Assembly: GCA_018363915.1 (NCBI GenBank)
Contig: JAGZMY010000013.1
Coordinates: 1 to 52,257, forward strand
Direction of reading: 5' to 3'
Length of the DNA stretch: 52,257 nt
Origin: Anaerococcus vaginalis
GTDB taxonomy: Bacteria > Bacillota > Clostridia > Tissierellales > Peptoniphilaceae
In this document: positions 26,341 through 34,769 of the stretch, piece by piece
Layout: each line of letters begins with the position of its first letter
How positions within the stretch are numbered: the stretch's first letter is position 1
Position numbers and translations under genes: made by a program
Notes under the pieces: generated by a model
What the model saw: the letters and a program-made list of their open reading frames with translations, nothing else
Told to the model about the DNA's origin: nothing
Database searches by the model: none

Positions 26341-27114
26341 TTATTCCTCCTTCAAAATTATTTTATTTACACTTTTAAATTTTTTATCTGCCAAATTCAA
26401 ACACCTATCTCCCAAAAAACATTTGTTTTCATACAAAATATCTATATATTTTTTAGGACTTTCATATTCAATAGGAAAAAAATCTGCCTTAGCTAAATCA
26501 ACAAGGCTAAGGCTTGATTTTGGACAAAGATGAAAGGTAAAGGGATTTTCTTTTTGCAAAATTCTTATTTCGTTTAAAAATTTAAGCAAAAAATCATCCA
26601 CATAATTTCCTACTTCTCTTGGTCCAAATAATTTTATATCCAAGATACTTTCAGCAAAACTAAAAATTGTAATTCCCATCTCTTGCATCTTCTTAATATA
26701 TTCAAGATAAATTTCAATAAATTCATCGTAGAGAAAATTTAAATTTTCCCTATTTTTTCTCATAGACCTCATTATCTTTTCTATTCCCAAAAGATTATCC
26801 AAAATAGCAAGAGGCCCTCTCATTTCTATTACAGTTTTTTTATCATCAATAATTTCTATGGCTTTAACCATCGCCTTGTATTCTTCTTTTTCATAATCCA
26901 TTTCAAGTTTTACATCTTGAATTTTTTCAAAAATCGGATTTGCCTTGATTCCACTTTCAAATTCAACTCCCAAACAAAGAGAAATCATAGGAAGAAGTGG
27001 CAAGGAAATAAATTTTTCTCCACAAGCATAATCTTCCATTTTATTTGGATTTAATAAAATATCATAGCTAATAGGTTTTTGTGGATTGTCGATACATTTA
27101 TAAGATCTAATCAT
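26341..27114 (-). CDS. Short UroD-superfamily methyltransferase-like protein
   Basis: The product of about 257 residues is a shortened relative of the MtaA/UroD barrel (usual length 330-370). The segment EMRGPLAILDNLLGIEKIMRSMRKN parallels the GP-x-T...LRPIEKLLRDLRKN region of the two downstream paralogues. Candidate zinc ligands remain: HLCPKSS (about 195-201) and CFLGDRC (about 234-240). The start at ATG 27114 follows GGAGAGGGAG; a TTG at 27129 is the only upstream alternative and lies inside the ribosome binding site. It is first in the operon and abuts the corrinoid-protein gene, so it is a likely direct partner. Whether it is catalytic or a structural subunit is unclear. Confidence 0.7.
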   Translation of the reverse strand: MIRSYKCIDNPQKPISYDILLNPNKMEDYACGEKFISLPLLPMISLCLGVEFESGIKANPIFEKIQDVKLEMDYEKEEYKAMVKAIEIIDDKKTVIEMRGPLAILDNLLGIEKIMRSMRKNRENLNFLYDEFIEIYLEYIKKMQEMGITIFSFAESILDIKLFGPREVGNYVDDFLLKFLNEIRILQKENPFTFHLCPKSSLSLVDLAKADFFPIEYESPKKYIDILYENKCFLGDRCLNLADKKFKSVNKIILKEE

Positions 27115-27159
27115 AAACTCCCTCTCCAAAATCTGAACAAATTATTAAAAACAAAAAAA

Positions 27160-27210
27160 TTAATGACTAAAATAGTTTCAAAATTTGATTTTAACTAAAA
27201 TAATCATTAA
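27160..27210 (-). promoter_or_regulatory. Leader hairpin with T-tract upstream of the corrinoid operon
   Basis: On the minus strand a long AT-rich hairpin has outer arms TTAATGA/TCATTAA (27204-27210 with 27160-27166) and inner pairing TAGTT/AACTA. It is followed directly by seven T (complement of 27154-27160). It lies between the promoter and the first start codon, so it could act as an attenuator. GC content of the stem is low, and no B12-box of a cobalamin riboswitch is visible. Confidence 0.5.
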
Positions 27211-27255
27211 TCACATACTACATATCCAATTTAAAATTTAGATATTATTTATATT

Positions 27256-27284
27256 AATTTATCATTTAGGAAAACATTTGTCAA
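27256..27284 (-). promoter_or_regulatory. Sigma-A promoter of the corrinoid operon
   Basis: On the minus strand there is a perfect TTGACA (27279-27284), a 17-base spacer and TAAATT (27256-27261), placed about 140 bases before the first start codon. The 265-base gap between 27130 and 27395 holds this promoter, the leader hairpin and the terminator of malic enzyme, with no gene. Confidence 0.85.
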
Positions 27285-27326
27285 GTTGATGGCTTTAAAT
27301 TGATTTTTTTTAAATAAATTTTCACG

Positions 27327-27362
27327 AAAAAATTCTCCCTCTTAATTTTAATAGGGAGAATT
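27327..27362 (-). terminator. Terminator of the aspartate-catabolism operon
   Basis: A 10-bp stem (27331-27340 with 27353-27362, AATTCTCCCT/AGGGAGAATT) is followed on the minus strand by a T-run (complement of 27327-27332), just after the malic enzyme stop. Confidence 0.85.
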
Positions 27363-27395
27363 TAATTTATTTTTGCTTAAAATATTTTCTTATTT

Positions 27396-28571
27396 TTATT
27401 TTTGAGAAATTCCTTCTTCTCTCGCACATTTTGCTACAGCTTCTGCAACTACATCAGCAACTCCTAAATCAAATGCTGATGGAATTACATAATCTTCTGA
27501 AATTTTTTCATCAGGAATTAAACTTGCAATAGCTTTAGCTGCTGCAACTTTCATTTTTTCTGTAATTTTTGTTGCATGAACTGACAAAGCTCCTTTAAAA
27601 AGTCCTGGAAAAGCTAAAACATTATTTACTTGATTTGGATAATCGCTTCTTCCTGTTCCAACAACTCTTGCTCCTGCTTCTTTTGCATCTTCATAAGTAA
27701 TTTCTGGATCTGGATTTGCCATAGCTAATACTATTGGATCACGTCTCATAGATTTTACCATTTCCTTACTTACTTTATTTGGTACAGAAACTCCTACAAA
27801 AATATCAGCGTCTGCCATCGCTTCTTCTAATGTTAAATTTTTATTTTCTTTGTTTGTTTCTTTTGCAAGTTTGTTGTATAAATCTTTTGAATATTTTTCG
27901 TCTTCTCTTAAAATTCCTCTAGAATTAAAAGCATAAATATCATTAATTCCAAAATCATTTAACATTCTTACAATTGAAGATCCTGCAGCACCTACTCCTG
28001 AAATTACCACATTACATTCTTCTGGTTTTTTATTTACAAGTTTTAAAGAATTAATTAAAGCTGCAATTGTAACTATTGCTGTTCCATGTTGGTCGTCGTG
28101 AAAAACCGGAATATCTAATTCTTCTTTTAATCTTGTTTCGATTTCTATACATCTTGGAGATGAAATATCTTCAAGATTTACTCCGCCAAAAGTTGGAGAA
28201 ACTTGTTTTACAAATTTTATAATTTCTTCAGTATCTGTTGTATCAATTACAAGTGGAACTGCATTAAGTCCACCAAATTTTTTAAACAAACAAGCCTTAC
28301 CTTCCATTACAGGAAGTGCTGCTTTTGGTCCAATATTTCCAAGTCCCAACACAGCTGTTCCATCAGAAATAACTGCAATTGTATTTGCTTTTCCAGTATA
28401 AACGTAAGCATCGTCTCCATTTTCGTGGATTTTTTTACAAGGTTCAGCAACTCCTGGAGAATATACTAAAGATAAATCATCTTTGTTTTCCAATTTTGTT
28501 TTTAATTCTGTTGAAATTTTTCCTTGAATCTCTTTGTGTAAGTCAAGTGCTTTTTCTTTTAGATTTTCCAT
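27396..28571 (-). CDS. NAD(P)-dependent malic enzyme (malate -> pyruvate + CO2)
   Basis: The 391-residue protein is the short bacterial malic enzyme. Visible motifs are SLVYSPGVAEPCKKI (about 34-48, catalytic Tyr region), FHDDQHGTAIVTIAALIN (about 155-172, metal site), the Rossmann GVGAAGSSIVRML and VGTGRSDYPNQVNNVLAFPGLFKGAL (about 306-331). It has neither the long eukaryote-type N-terminus nor a phosphotransacetylase fusion. It closes a six-gene operon that turns aspartate into pyruvate. Cofactor choice (NAD or NADP) is not decided from sequence here. Confidence 0.94.
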   Translation of the reverse strand: MENLKEKALDLHKEIQGKISTELKTKLENKDDLSLVYSPGVAEPCKKIHENGDDAYVYTGKANTIAVISDGTAVLGLGNIGPKAALPVMEGKACLFKKFGGLNAVPLVIDTTDTEEIIKFVKQVSPTFGGVNLEDISSPRCIEIETRLKEELDIPVFHDDQHGTAIVTIAALINSLKLVNKKPEECNVVISGVGAAGSSIVRMLNDFGINDIYAFNSRGILREDEKYSKDLYNKLAKETNKENKNLTLEEAMADADIFVGVSVPNKVSKEMVKSMRRDPIVLAMANPDPEITYEDAKEAGARVVGTGRSDYPNQVNNVLAFPGLFKGALSVHATKITEKMKVAAAKAIASLIPDEKISEDYVIPSAFDLGVADVVAEAVAKCAREEGISQK

Positions 28572-28581
28572 TATTTTCTCC

Positions 28582-29940
28582 TTATACCATTTTTTCTGGT
28601 TTTACTATTTCATCAAATTCTTCATCGCTTAAATATTTTAATTCGTGACAAGCTTGTTTTAATGTTAAATTATTTTTATAAGCATATTTTGCAATTTTGC
28701 TTGCCTTATCGTATCCAATATGTGGAGATAAACTTGTTACAAGCATAAGAGAATTTTCTAAATTTTTTGCAATATTTTTTTCATTTGCAACAAGTCCTTC
28801 TAATAATTTTTCCCTAAAACATTTTAATGATTTAGACAAAAGCGTAATTGAATTGTCCATTGAATGAATTATCAAAGGCATGTATGTGTTTAGCTGTAAT
28901 TGGCCTTGAGTGTTTGCCATTGAAATTGCAAAATCATTTGCCATTATTTTTATACAAACCATAGTAATTGATTCAACTTGAGTTGGATTTACTTTTCCAG
29001 GCATAATTGATGAGCCTGGTTCGTTTGCAGGAATTGTAAGCTCACTTATTCCACATCTTGGACCACAAGATAAAAATCTTATATCATTTGCAATCTTATA
29101 AAGATCTGTCGCAAGGGCCTTTATTGTTCCGTGAACATTTACAAGAGCAGATTTTGATGATAATTGATAAAATTTATTCTCATCTGATTTAAATTCAAAA
29201 CCATAAAAATCTGAAAGCTCTTTTGCCATTTCATCTCCAAATTCTTTTTTTGCATTTATTCCTGTTCCAACTGCAGTACCACCTATAGCAAGGTAGGTCA
29301 ATTCTTCTTTTACTTCTTTTAAAACTTTCAAATCTCTTTCAAGACACACTCTCCAAGCAGAAATTTCTTGAGAAAGTTTTAAAGGAGTTGCATCTTGAAG
29401 ATGAGTTCTTCCTGTTTTTATTATATTTTTATTTTCATCTTCCAATTTTTTTATTATATCAATTGTTTTTTCTAATTCTTTTAATAATTTTTCTGATAAA
29501 TTTTTGTAAGTTGAAAGATGCATTGCTGTTGGGAAAACATCATTTGAAGATTGGCTCATATTTACATGGTCGTTTGGATGAATTATTTTTTCATTTTCAT
29601 TTGCAATATGGCTTATAACTTCATTGACATTCATATTCGTTTGAGTGCCAGAGCCTGTTTGCCAAACTGTTAATGGAAATTCGTTGTCAAATTCTCCCTT
29701 TAAAATTCTATCGCAAGCTTTTACAATCAAATCTTTTTTATTATCATCTAATTTTTTTTCTTTATTATTAACAATAGCTGCACATCTTTTTATACTTGCT
29801 ATTGCCATAATTTGAGAATGTGGCATTTTTTCAACTTCTTGAGGAAAATTTTCTAAAGATCTTTCAGTTTGTGCTCCCCAAAAATGATTAGCTGGAACAT
29901 TTACTATCCCTAGAGAATCTTCTTCTTGTCTGTATTTCAT
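28582..29940 (-). CDS. fumC: Fumarate hydratase, class II
   Basis: The 452-residue member of the fumarase/aspartase superfamily shows the N-terminal EEDSLGIVNVPANHFWGAQT, GSGTQTNMNVNEV (about 99-111), TGRTHLQDATPLKLSQE and the signature GSSIMPGKVNPTQ (about 313-325). The THLQDATP and PGKVNPTQ forms favour fumarase C over aspartase. It hydrates fumarate to L-malate in the cytosol without an Fe-S cluster. It lies 10 bases upstream of malic enzyme and downstream of aspA and the regulator, supplying the middle step of the pathway. Confidence 0.92.
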   Translation of the reverse strand: MKYRQEEDSLGIVNVPANHFWGAQTERSLENFPQEVEKMPHSQIMAIASIKRCAAIVNNKEKKLDDNKKDLIVKACDRILKGEFDNEFPLTVWQTGSGTQTNMNVNEVISHIANENEKIIHPNDHVNMSQSSNDVFPTAMHLSTYKNLSEKLLKELEKTIDIIKKLEDENKNIIKTGRTHLQDATPLKLSQEISAWRVCLERDLKVLKEVKEELTYLAIGGTAVGTGINAKKEFGDEMAKELSDFYGFEFKSDENKFYQLSSKSALVNVHGTIKALATDLYKIANDIRFLSCGPRCGISELTIPANEPGSSIMPGKVNPTQVESITMVCIKIMANDFAISMANTQGQLQLNTYMPLIIHSMDNSITLLSKSLKCFREKLLEGLVANEKNIAKNLENSLMLVTSLSPHIGYDKASKIAKYAYKNNLTLKQACHELKYLSDEEFDEIVKPEKMV

Positions 29941-29954
29941 TTTTTACCTCGATT

Positions 29955-30863
29955 TTAAAATTCTTCTTTAGCGTATCTTTTTAACCTATCTATAAATATT
30001 TTTGCAATAGTTTTTAATTTGTGATTTTTGGAATAATTTATCATAGTAGTTCTTGATGATAAGCCTTCTTTTAATTTAAAATATATAAGATCATTCTTTT
30101 CTTCTTTTAACATTGACTGAGGAAGAATGGCAAGTCCCATATTTTCTCTTACACATTTTTCAGCTATAAATATTGAATCTGTTTCAAAAACTGTATTTAA
30201 AGAATTATCTGTAAATTTATCAAGCTCTTGGTATTGTAAAATAAGATTTTGTCCTTTTTTCATTCTTATAATATTTTGCCCCGCAAGTTTTTTGGCACTA
30301 ATTGTTTTTATTTTTCCTTTGCCTAACAAATCATTTTTTAATTTATTTTCTTTTGACATAGCCAAATATACATCTTCTCTATAAAGATTTATGCTTTCCA
30401 AATCATCAAACCTATCAGTTTCATAAGTTATTGAAAAATCACACAAACCATTTAAGGCAAAAGTGTTTAACTGATTAGTTTTTGCTTCTAATAAATTTAT
30501 TTTTATTCCTGGATAATCTTCATTAAAATCTTTTAAAACTTTTGATAGGAAAAAATAAGTTTGATAATCGGTAGAACCAATTGATAGCTCTCCGATTTTT
30601 AACTTATTTATTTCTTCAATTTTTAATAGAGTATTTTCTTTTAATTTTTCTATATCTTCAAGGGACTTTTTATAAATTATGCCAGCCTCAGTAAGTTTTA
30701 TAGGTTTAAAATCCCTATTAAATATTTCAACTCCCAATTTTTTCTCAATCCTAATTATGTGTTGGCTTAAAGCTGATTGGGAAATATAAATTTTTTTTGA
30801 GGCTGCGGTAATAGAACCATATTTTAAAATAGCTCTAATATATTCCAAGTCCATCTCTGACAT
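29955..30863 (-). CDS. LysR family transcriptional regulator
   Basis: The 302-residue protein has an N-terminal winged HTH (MDLEYIRAILKYGSITAASK, about 4-23, then SQSALSQHIIRIEKKLG) and a C-terminal periplasmic-binding-like effector domain. LysR proteins usually act as activators responding to a pathway metabolite. Unusually, it is encoded within the operon, between the racemase and fumC, rather than divergently. Its likely target is the aspA promoter at 34402-34431, with aspartate, fumarate or malate as possible effector; this is inference. Confidence 0.9.
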   Translation of the reverse strand: MSEMDLEYIRAILKYGSITAASKKIYISQSALSQHIIRIEKKLGVEIFNRDFKPIKLTEAGIIYKKSLEDIEKLKENTLLKIEEINKLKIGELSIGSTDYQTYFFLSKVLKDFNEDYPGIKINLLEAKTNQLNTFALNGLCDFSITYETDRFDDLESINLYREDVYLAMSKENKLKNDLLGKGKIKTISAKKLAGQNIIRMKKGQNLILQYQELDKFTDNSLNTVFETDSIFIAEKCVRENMGLAILPQSMLKEEKNDLIYFKLKEGLSSRTTMINYSKNHKLKTIAKIFIDRLKRYAKEEF

Positions 30864-30871
30864 ATTTGCTC

Positions 30872-31588
30872 CTAAATTTCTATATTTTTTTGAAGTTTAA
30901 GTCCTAACTTCAAACTCTCATTTACCAATTCTTTTTCACTATCAATTAATGGATAAAGATTTGAATTTTCATCTTTACTATTTATATATGAAGCTTCTGT
31001 GCATCCTATAATTATATAATCGCATCCTTGATCCATCATTTCTTTCAAAGTGTTGTGATATCTTTCAAAATTAATTGTCCCTTTTTCTTTTACATCACCA
31101 TAAAGACATTCATTTATATTATCTTGAATTTTTCTTGATGAAACGAAAGCCTTATGAGAACATCTTTCTATTATATTATTAAATAATTTACTTTTTATCG
31201 TTCCTTCTGTTGCAAAAATTCCAATTGTAGAAGGCTTTTTGATTTTATTTAATTTATTTTCAACAAGCTCAATCATATTTATGATTGGTTTTTTTGTTAA
31301 TTTTTGTAAATCATCATAGAAAAAATGTGCTGTGTTACAAGTAATCACATAAAAATCTGGATTTAATTTATCAACACTTTCTATATCTTCTTTTAGAAAA
31401 TCAAATGGATTTTCTTTTGATTTTTTTAATATAAAGGAAGTCCTATCAGGAATTGTGGCGTGGTTTACTACCAAATAATTTAAATATTCTTGATCTGAGC
31501 TTGGCTTATAAGCTTCGTTTAAATCATTTAAAAAATTTGTTGTTGCTAGGGTTCCCATTCCTCCCAAAATCACAAAGAAATTTTTCAT
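30872..31588 (-). CDS. Aspartate/glutamate racemase family protein
   Basis: The 238-residue protein has the two-cysteine active site of cofactor-independent Asp/Glu racemases: ITCNTAHFF (Cys84) and IIGCTEAS (Cys196), with the N-terminal GGMGTLATTNFL. These enzymes interconvert D- and L-aspartate (or glutamate). Set between the symporter (2 bases upstream) and the regulator in an aspartase operon, it would feed D-aspartate, for example from peptidoglycan turnover or hosts, into catabolism. Specificity for Asp over Glu is inferred from context only. Confidence 0.88.
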   Translation of the reverse strand: MKNFFVILGGMGTLATTNFLNDLNEAYKPSSDQEYLNYLVVNHATIPDRTSFILKKSKENPFDFLKEDIESVDKLNPDFYVITCNTAHFFYDDLQKLTKKPIINMIELVENKLNKIKKPSTIGIFATEGTIKSKLFNNIIERCSHKAFVSSRKIQDNINECLYGDVKEKGTINFERYHNTLKEMMDQGCDYIIIGCTEASYINSKDENSNLYPLIDSEKELVNESLKLGLKLQKNIEI

Positions 31589-31590
31589 AA

Positions 31591-32895
31591 TTAAAAATCA
31601 ACCTCTTCCATTTCTGGTTTTTCATCAGATAAATATCTATTTTTATCTAATAAGTTTTCTTTAGTTGCAGAAACAAATGTTGACACAACATCTCCTGTTA
31701 CGTTAAGTGCTGTTCTAAACATATCTACAATTCTTTCAACACTCATAATTAAGCTTACGCCTTCTACTGGAAGACCTACTGATGAAAGAACCATTGATAG
31801 CATTATCATTCCACTTCCTGGAACTCCTGCTGTACCAATTGATGATAAAACAGCTGTCAACACTACTGTAACTAAATTTCCAAATGTCAAATCTATTCCA
31901 TAAGCATTTGCTATAAATATTACTGCGCATCCTTGATAAATTGCTGTACCATTCATGTTGATTGTTGCTCCTAGTGGAATTGTAAATGATGAAATTTCTC
32001 TAGGAATTCCAAGTGTATCACATGATGAAAGTGTTAATGGTATTGTTGCATTTGATGATGCTGATGAAAAAGCAAAAGTATAAACTGGGAATACTTTTTT
32101 CAAAAAATGGCTAGGACTTGTCTTTGATGTAATTACAATTAATGGAATGTAAGCTAAAACTATCAATATTACCATTGAGCTTAATACTGATCCCAAAAAT
32201 GTAAGAAGTGGTCCTACTATGCCAAGTCCAATATCTGTAAATGTTCTTGCTATTAGAGCAAATACTCCGATTGGAGCAGCTTTCATAACTAAAGCTGTAA
32301 CTTTCATCATAAAATCATTGCCAACATTCATAAAATCTTCTAATAATTTTAATTCTTGACCAAATCTTCCTATAACTATACCAGACAAAAATGCCCAGAA
32401 AATTACTTGGAGCATATCTCCGTTTGCCAAAGATTCTATAGGATTTTTTGGAATTATATTTACCAAAGTTTCAATTAATGTTGGGGCTTCTTTTGCATCT
32501 GCTGCAGGTGCTGCTGATTTTGTAGCCTCAGCAAGATTCATTCCAACGCCTGGTTTTAATAATTTTGCTATGAATAAGGCTATGGCAATTGCAAGTGCAG
32601 TAGTTATCAAATATAAAACAAGAGTTCTTATAGCAACTCTTCCAAATTGTGAAACATCTCTCATTTGCATAACACCTGTACCAATTGAGAAAAATACAAG
32701 TGGTACTACAAGCATTTGTAATAATCTAACAAAGCCTTGACCAAATAAGAAAAATACTCCATCAATCAAAACAGATTTTTTAAAAAATCCGTCGGGTACT
32801 ATATAATGAAGTCCTATACCCACTACAAGACCTATGAGCATTGATAACAATATTTTTTTAGTTGCGCTCATTTTTTTATTTTCATTTGTAGTCAT
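31591..32895 (-). CDS. Dicarboxylate/amino acid:cation symporter (DAACS family)
   Basis: The 434-residue membrane protein has eight or so transmembrane segments and the family's re-entrant loop motifs: a Ser-rich FAFSSASSNATIPLTL (about 273-288), GATINMNGTAIYQG (about 308-321) and GIGTAGVPGSGMIML-like HP2 (SSIGTAGVPGSG). GltP/GltT-type carriers import glutamate, aspartate, fumarate or related substrates with Na+ or H+. An Ala/Pro/Asp-rich insert (SAAPAADAKEAPTL, about 127-140) sits in the first half. Placement between aspA and the racemase points to aspartate uptake. Confidence 0.93.
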   Translation of the reverse strand: MTTNENKKMSATKKILLSMLIGLVVGIGLHYIVPDGFFKKSVLIDGVFFLFGQGFVRLLQMLVVPLVFFSIGTGVMQMRDVSQFGRVAIRTLVLYLITTALAIAIALFIAKLLKPGVGMNLAEATKSAAPAADAKEAPTLIETLVNIIPKNPIESLANGDMLQVIFWAFLSGIVIGRFGQELKLLEDFMNVGNDFMMKVTALVMKAAPIGVFALIARTFTDIGLGIVGPLLTFLGSVLSSMVILIVLAYIPLIVITSKTSPSHFLKKVFPVYTFAFSSASSNATIPLTLSSCDTLGIPREISSFTIPLGATINMNGTAIYQGCAVIFIANAYGIDLTFGNLVTVVLTAVLSSIGTAGVPGSGMIMLSMVLSSVGLPVEGVSLIMSVERIVDMFRTALNVTGDVVSTFVSATKENLLDKNRYLSDEKPEMEEVDF

Positions 32896-32925
32896 CTTAT
32901 CCTCCTAATATTTATTATCTAAAAT

Positions 32926-34344
32926 TTATTTTTCTTCCAATTTATCCTCTTCTAAGATTCCAGGTGTAATCATTTTTTTGAAATCTAAAATCCTATCGAG
33001 TTCATCTTCTCCTAATAATTTTTCTTCAAGAACAATTTCTCTTACAGTTTTTCCGCTCTCTTGTGCCTTGTGTGCAATCTTACTTGATTTTTCATATCCA
33101 ATATGTGGGGCAAGGGCTGTAACAAGTCCTACACATTTTTCAACTTCTTCTAATAATAATTCTTTATTAGCAGTTATCCCATCAATACAATTAACTCTTA
33201 ATGTATAAATTGCACCCTTTAAAGCTCTTAGTGATTCAAAAAGTTTATAAAATATTACAGGTTCAAAAGCATTAAGTTCAAGTTGTCCAGCTTCAACTGC
33301 CATTGTAACAGTAGTATCATTTCCACAAACTGCAAAAGCAACTTGACTTACAACTTCTGGGATTACAGGATTTACTTTTCCAGGCATTATTGAAGAACCT
33401 GCTTGTCTAACTGGCAAATTAATATCGCCAATTCCTGTTTGAGGCCCTGAAGACATTAGTCTTAAATCGTTAGAAATTTTTGAAAGTGAAACCGCAAAAG
33501 TTTTTAAAATTGATGAAGCATATAAAAATCCGTCCAAATTTTGTGTTCCATCAACCAAATCTTCTGCTTGTTTTAAATCAAGACCTGTTACATCTTTTAA
33601 AACACCAACAATTTCTTTTACATAAGTTCTATCTGCATTAAGACCTGTTCCAATTGCAGTAGCTCCCAAATTTACATTTGATAATTCATCAATAGCTTTT
33701 TGAATTCTCTTATAATCTCTTTTAATTACAGAATGATAAGCATTAAATTCTTGACCTAAACTTATAGGAACAGCATCTTGCAATTGAGTACGGCCCATTT
33801 TGTAAACATCTTTAAATTCATCCGCTTTTTTCTCAAAAGATTTTAAAAGTTTTTCACATTCATCTTTAAGTTCAATAAAATATCTAACAAGAGCAATCTT
33901 TCCACTTGTTGGAATAACATCATTAGTTGATTGACCTTTATTTACATCATCATTTGGATGAACCTTATCATAGACGCCAAGTCCACCACCAAGTTTTTCA
34001 TTTGCAATATTTGCAATAATTTCATTTGTATTCATGTTATAACTTGTTCCAGCTCCACCTTGAATTGGATCAACAATAAAATTATCCCTATATTCTCCAG
34101 CAAGAATTTTATCACAAGCATAAACAATAGCATCCTTTTGCTCTTTTGAAATTAAATCTAATTTTTCATTTTCAAAAGCTGCAGCCTTTTTAACTTCAAC
34201 CATAGCATCCAAAAATTTATCATCAGCTTTAAGACCTGTTATTGGGAAATTTTCCTCAGCTCTTTTGGCATTAGCACCATAATAAGCATTTTCTAAAATA
34301 TCCATTTCACCAACAGAATCATGTTCTCTACGAAACTTAGTCAT
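32926..34344 (-). CDS. aspA: Aspartate ammonia-lyase
   Basis: The 472-residue member of the fumarase/aspartase superfamily has ENAYYGANAKRAEENFPIT (about 17-35), GGAGTSYNMNTNEI (about 99-112), MGRTQLQDAVPISLGQE and GSSIMPGKVNPVIPEV (about 326-341). TQLQDAVP and PVIPEV are the aspartase-type forms. It deaminates L-aspartate to fumarate and ammonium. The start at 34344 follows GGAGGAAATA; an in-frame ATG at 34356 lies in the ribosome binding site. It is the first gene of the operon, behind a good promoter. Confidence 0.93.
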   Translation of the reverse strand: MTKFRREHDSVGEMDILENAYYGANAKRAEENFPITGLKADDKFLDAMVEVKKAAAFENEKLDLISKEQKDAIVYACDKILAGEYRDNFIVDPIQGGAGTSYNMNTNEIIANIANEKLGGGLGVYDKVHPNDDVNKGQSTNDVIPTSGKIALVRYFIELKDECEKLLKSFEKKADEFKDVYKMGRTQLQDAVPISLGQEFNAYHSVIKRDYKRIQKAIDELSNVNLGATAIGTGLNADRTYVKEIVGVLKDVTGLDLKQAEDLVDGTQNLDGFLYASSILKTFAVSLSKISNDLRLMSSGPQTGIGDINLPVRQAGSSIMPGKVNPVIPEVVSQVAFAVCGNDTTVTMAVEAGQLELNAFEPVIFYKLFESLRALKGAIYTLRVNCIDGITANKELLLEEVEKCVGLVTALAPHIGYEKSSKIAHKAQESGKTVREIVLEEKLLGEDELDRILDFKKMITPGILEEDKLEEK

Positions 34345-34401
34345 TATTTCCTCCATAAATTCACTAAGCGATTTTCAATTTCTAATTTCAAATCACTTAC
34401 A

Positions 34402-34431
34402 ATTATAATAAATATTAGTAGCTTTTTTCAA
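34402..34431 (-). promoter_or_regulatory. Promoter of the aspA operon
   Basis: On the minus strand -35 TTGAAA (34426-34431), an 18-base spacer and -10 TATAAT (34402-34407) lie about 60 bases before the start codon. Confidence 0.75.
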
Positions 34432-34443
34432 ATATAATTATAT

Positions 34444-34457
34444 AGAAAACGTTTTTA
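34444..34457. promoter_or_regulatory. cre-like palindrome upstream of the aspA promoter
   Basis: AGAAAACGTTTTTA is a near-palindrome about 13 bases upstream of the -35 element. It matches the CcpA cre consensus core (AAACGTTTT) but lacks the outer TG/CA pair, so it is only a candidate operator. The rest of 34460-34735 is AT-rich with no gene that I can see. Confidence 0.35.
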
Positions 34458-34737
34458 ATAGTAAAATTATTAATTTATAATCGCAACCATAAGTCAAAAC
34501 TTATAACATCTATATTTAAAGTGATAGACTTCATAGAAATTTGAATTTTTTAAAAATTTTTTTCAAAAATCAATTAAAAACAAAAACAAAAAAAGCTTTT
34601 CCTTTTAGATAAATTTATAACTATTTATTTTCACAAGGTGCTTATTGAATTTTAATTAAAACACAATTCTTTTTTAAAATTTTTATAAGAAAAAATCAAA
34701 AAATATATTTTAAAAACGAAAATTTAAAAATAAGCAC

Positions 34738-34762
34738 AAAAAAAGCACTCGCTTTTGAGTGC
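34738..34762 (-). terminator. Terminator of tRNA-Leu
   Basis: GCACTC/GAGTGC stem (34745-34750 with 34757-34762) is followed on the minus strand by seven T (34738-34744), 8 bases after the encoded CCA end. Confidence 0.85.
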
Positions 34763-34769
34763 ATAAATT

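Noticed and set aside
27114..27284. Cobalamin riboswitch in the corrinoid operon leader
   Set aside because: The leader is only about 135 bases and no B12-box (GCCACTG-like) or long multi-stem core is visible; only an AT-rich hairpin with a T-tract is present.
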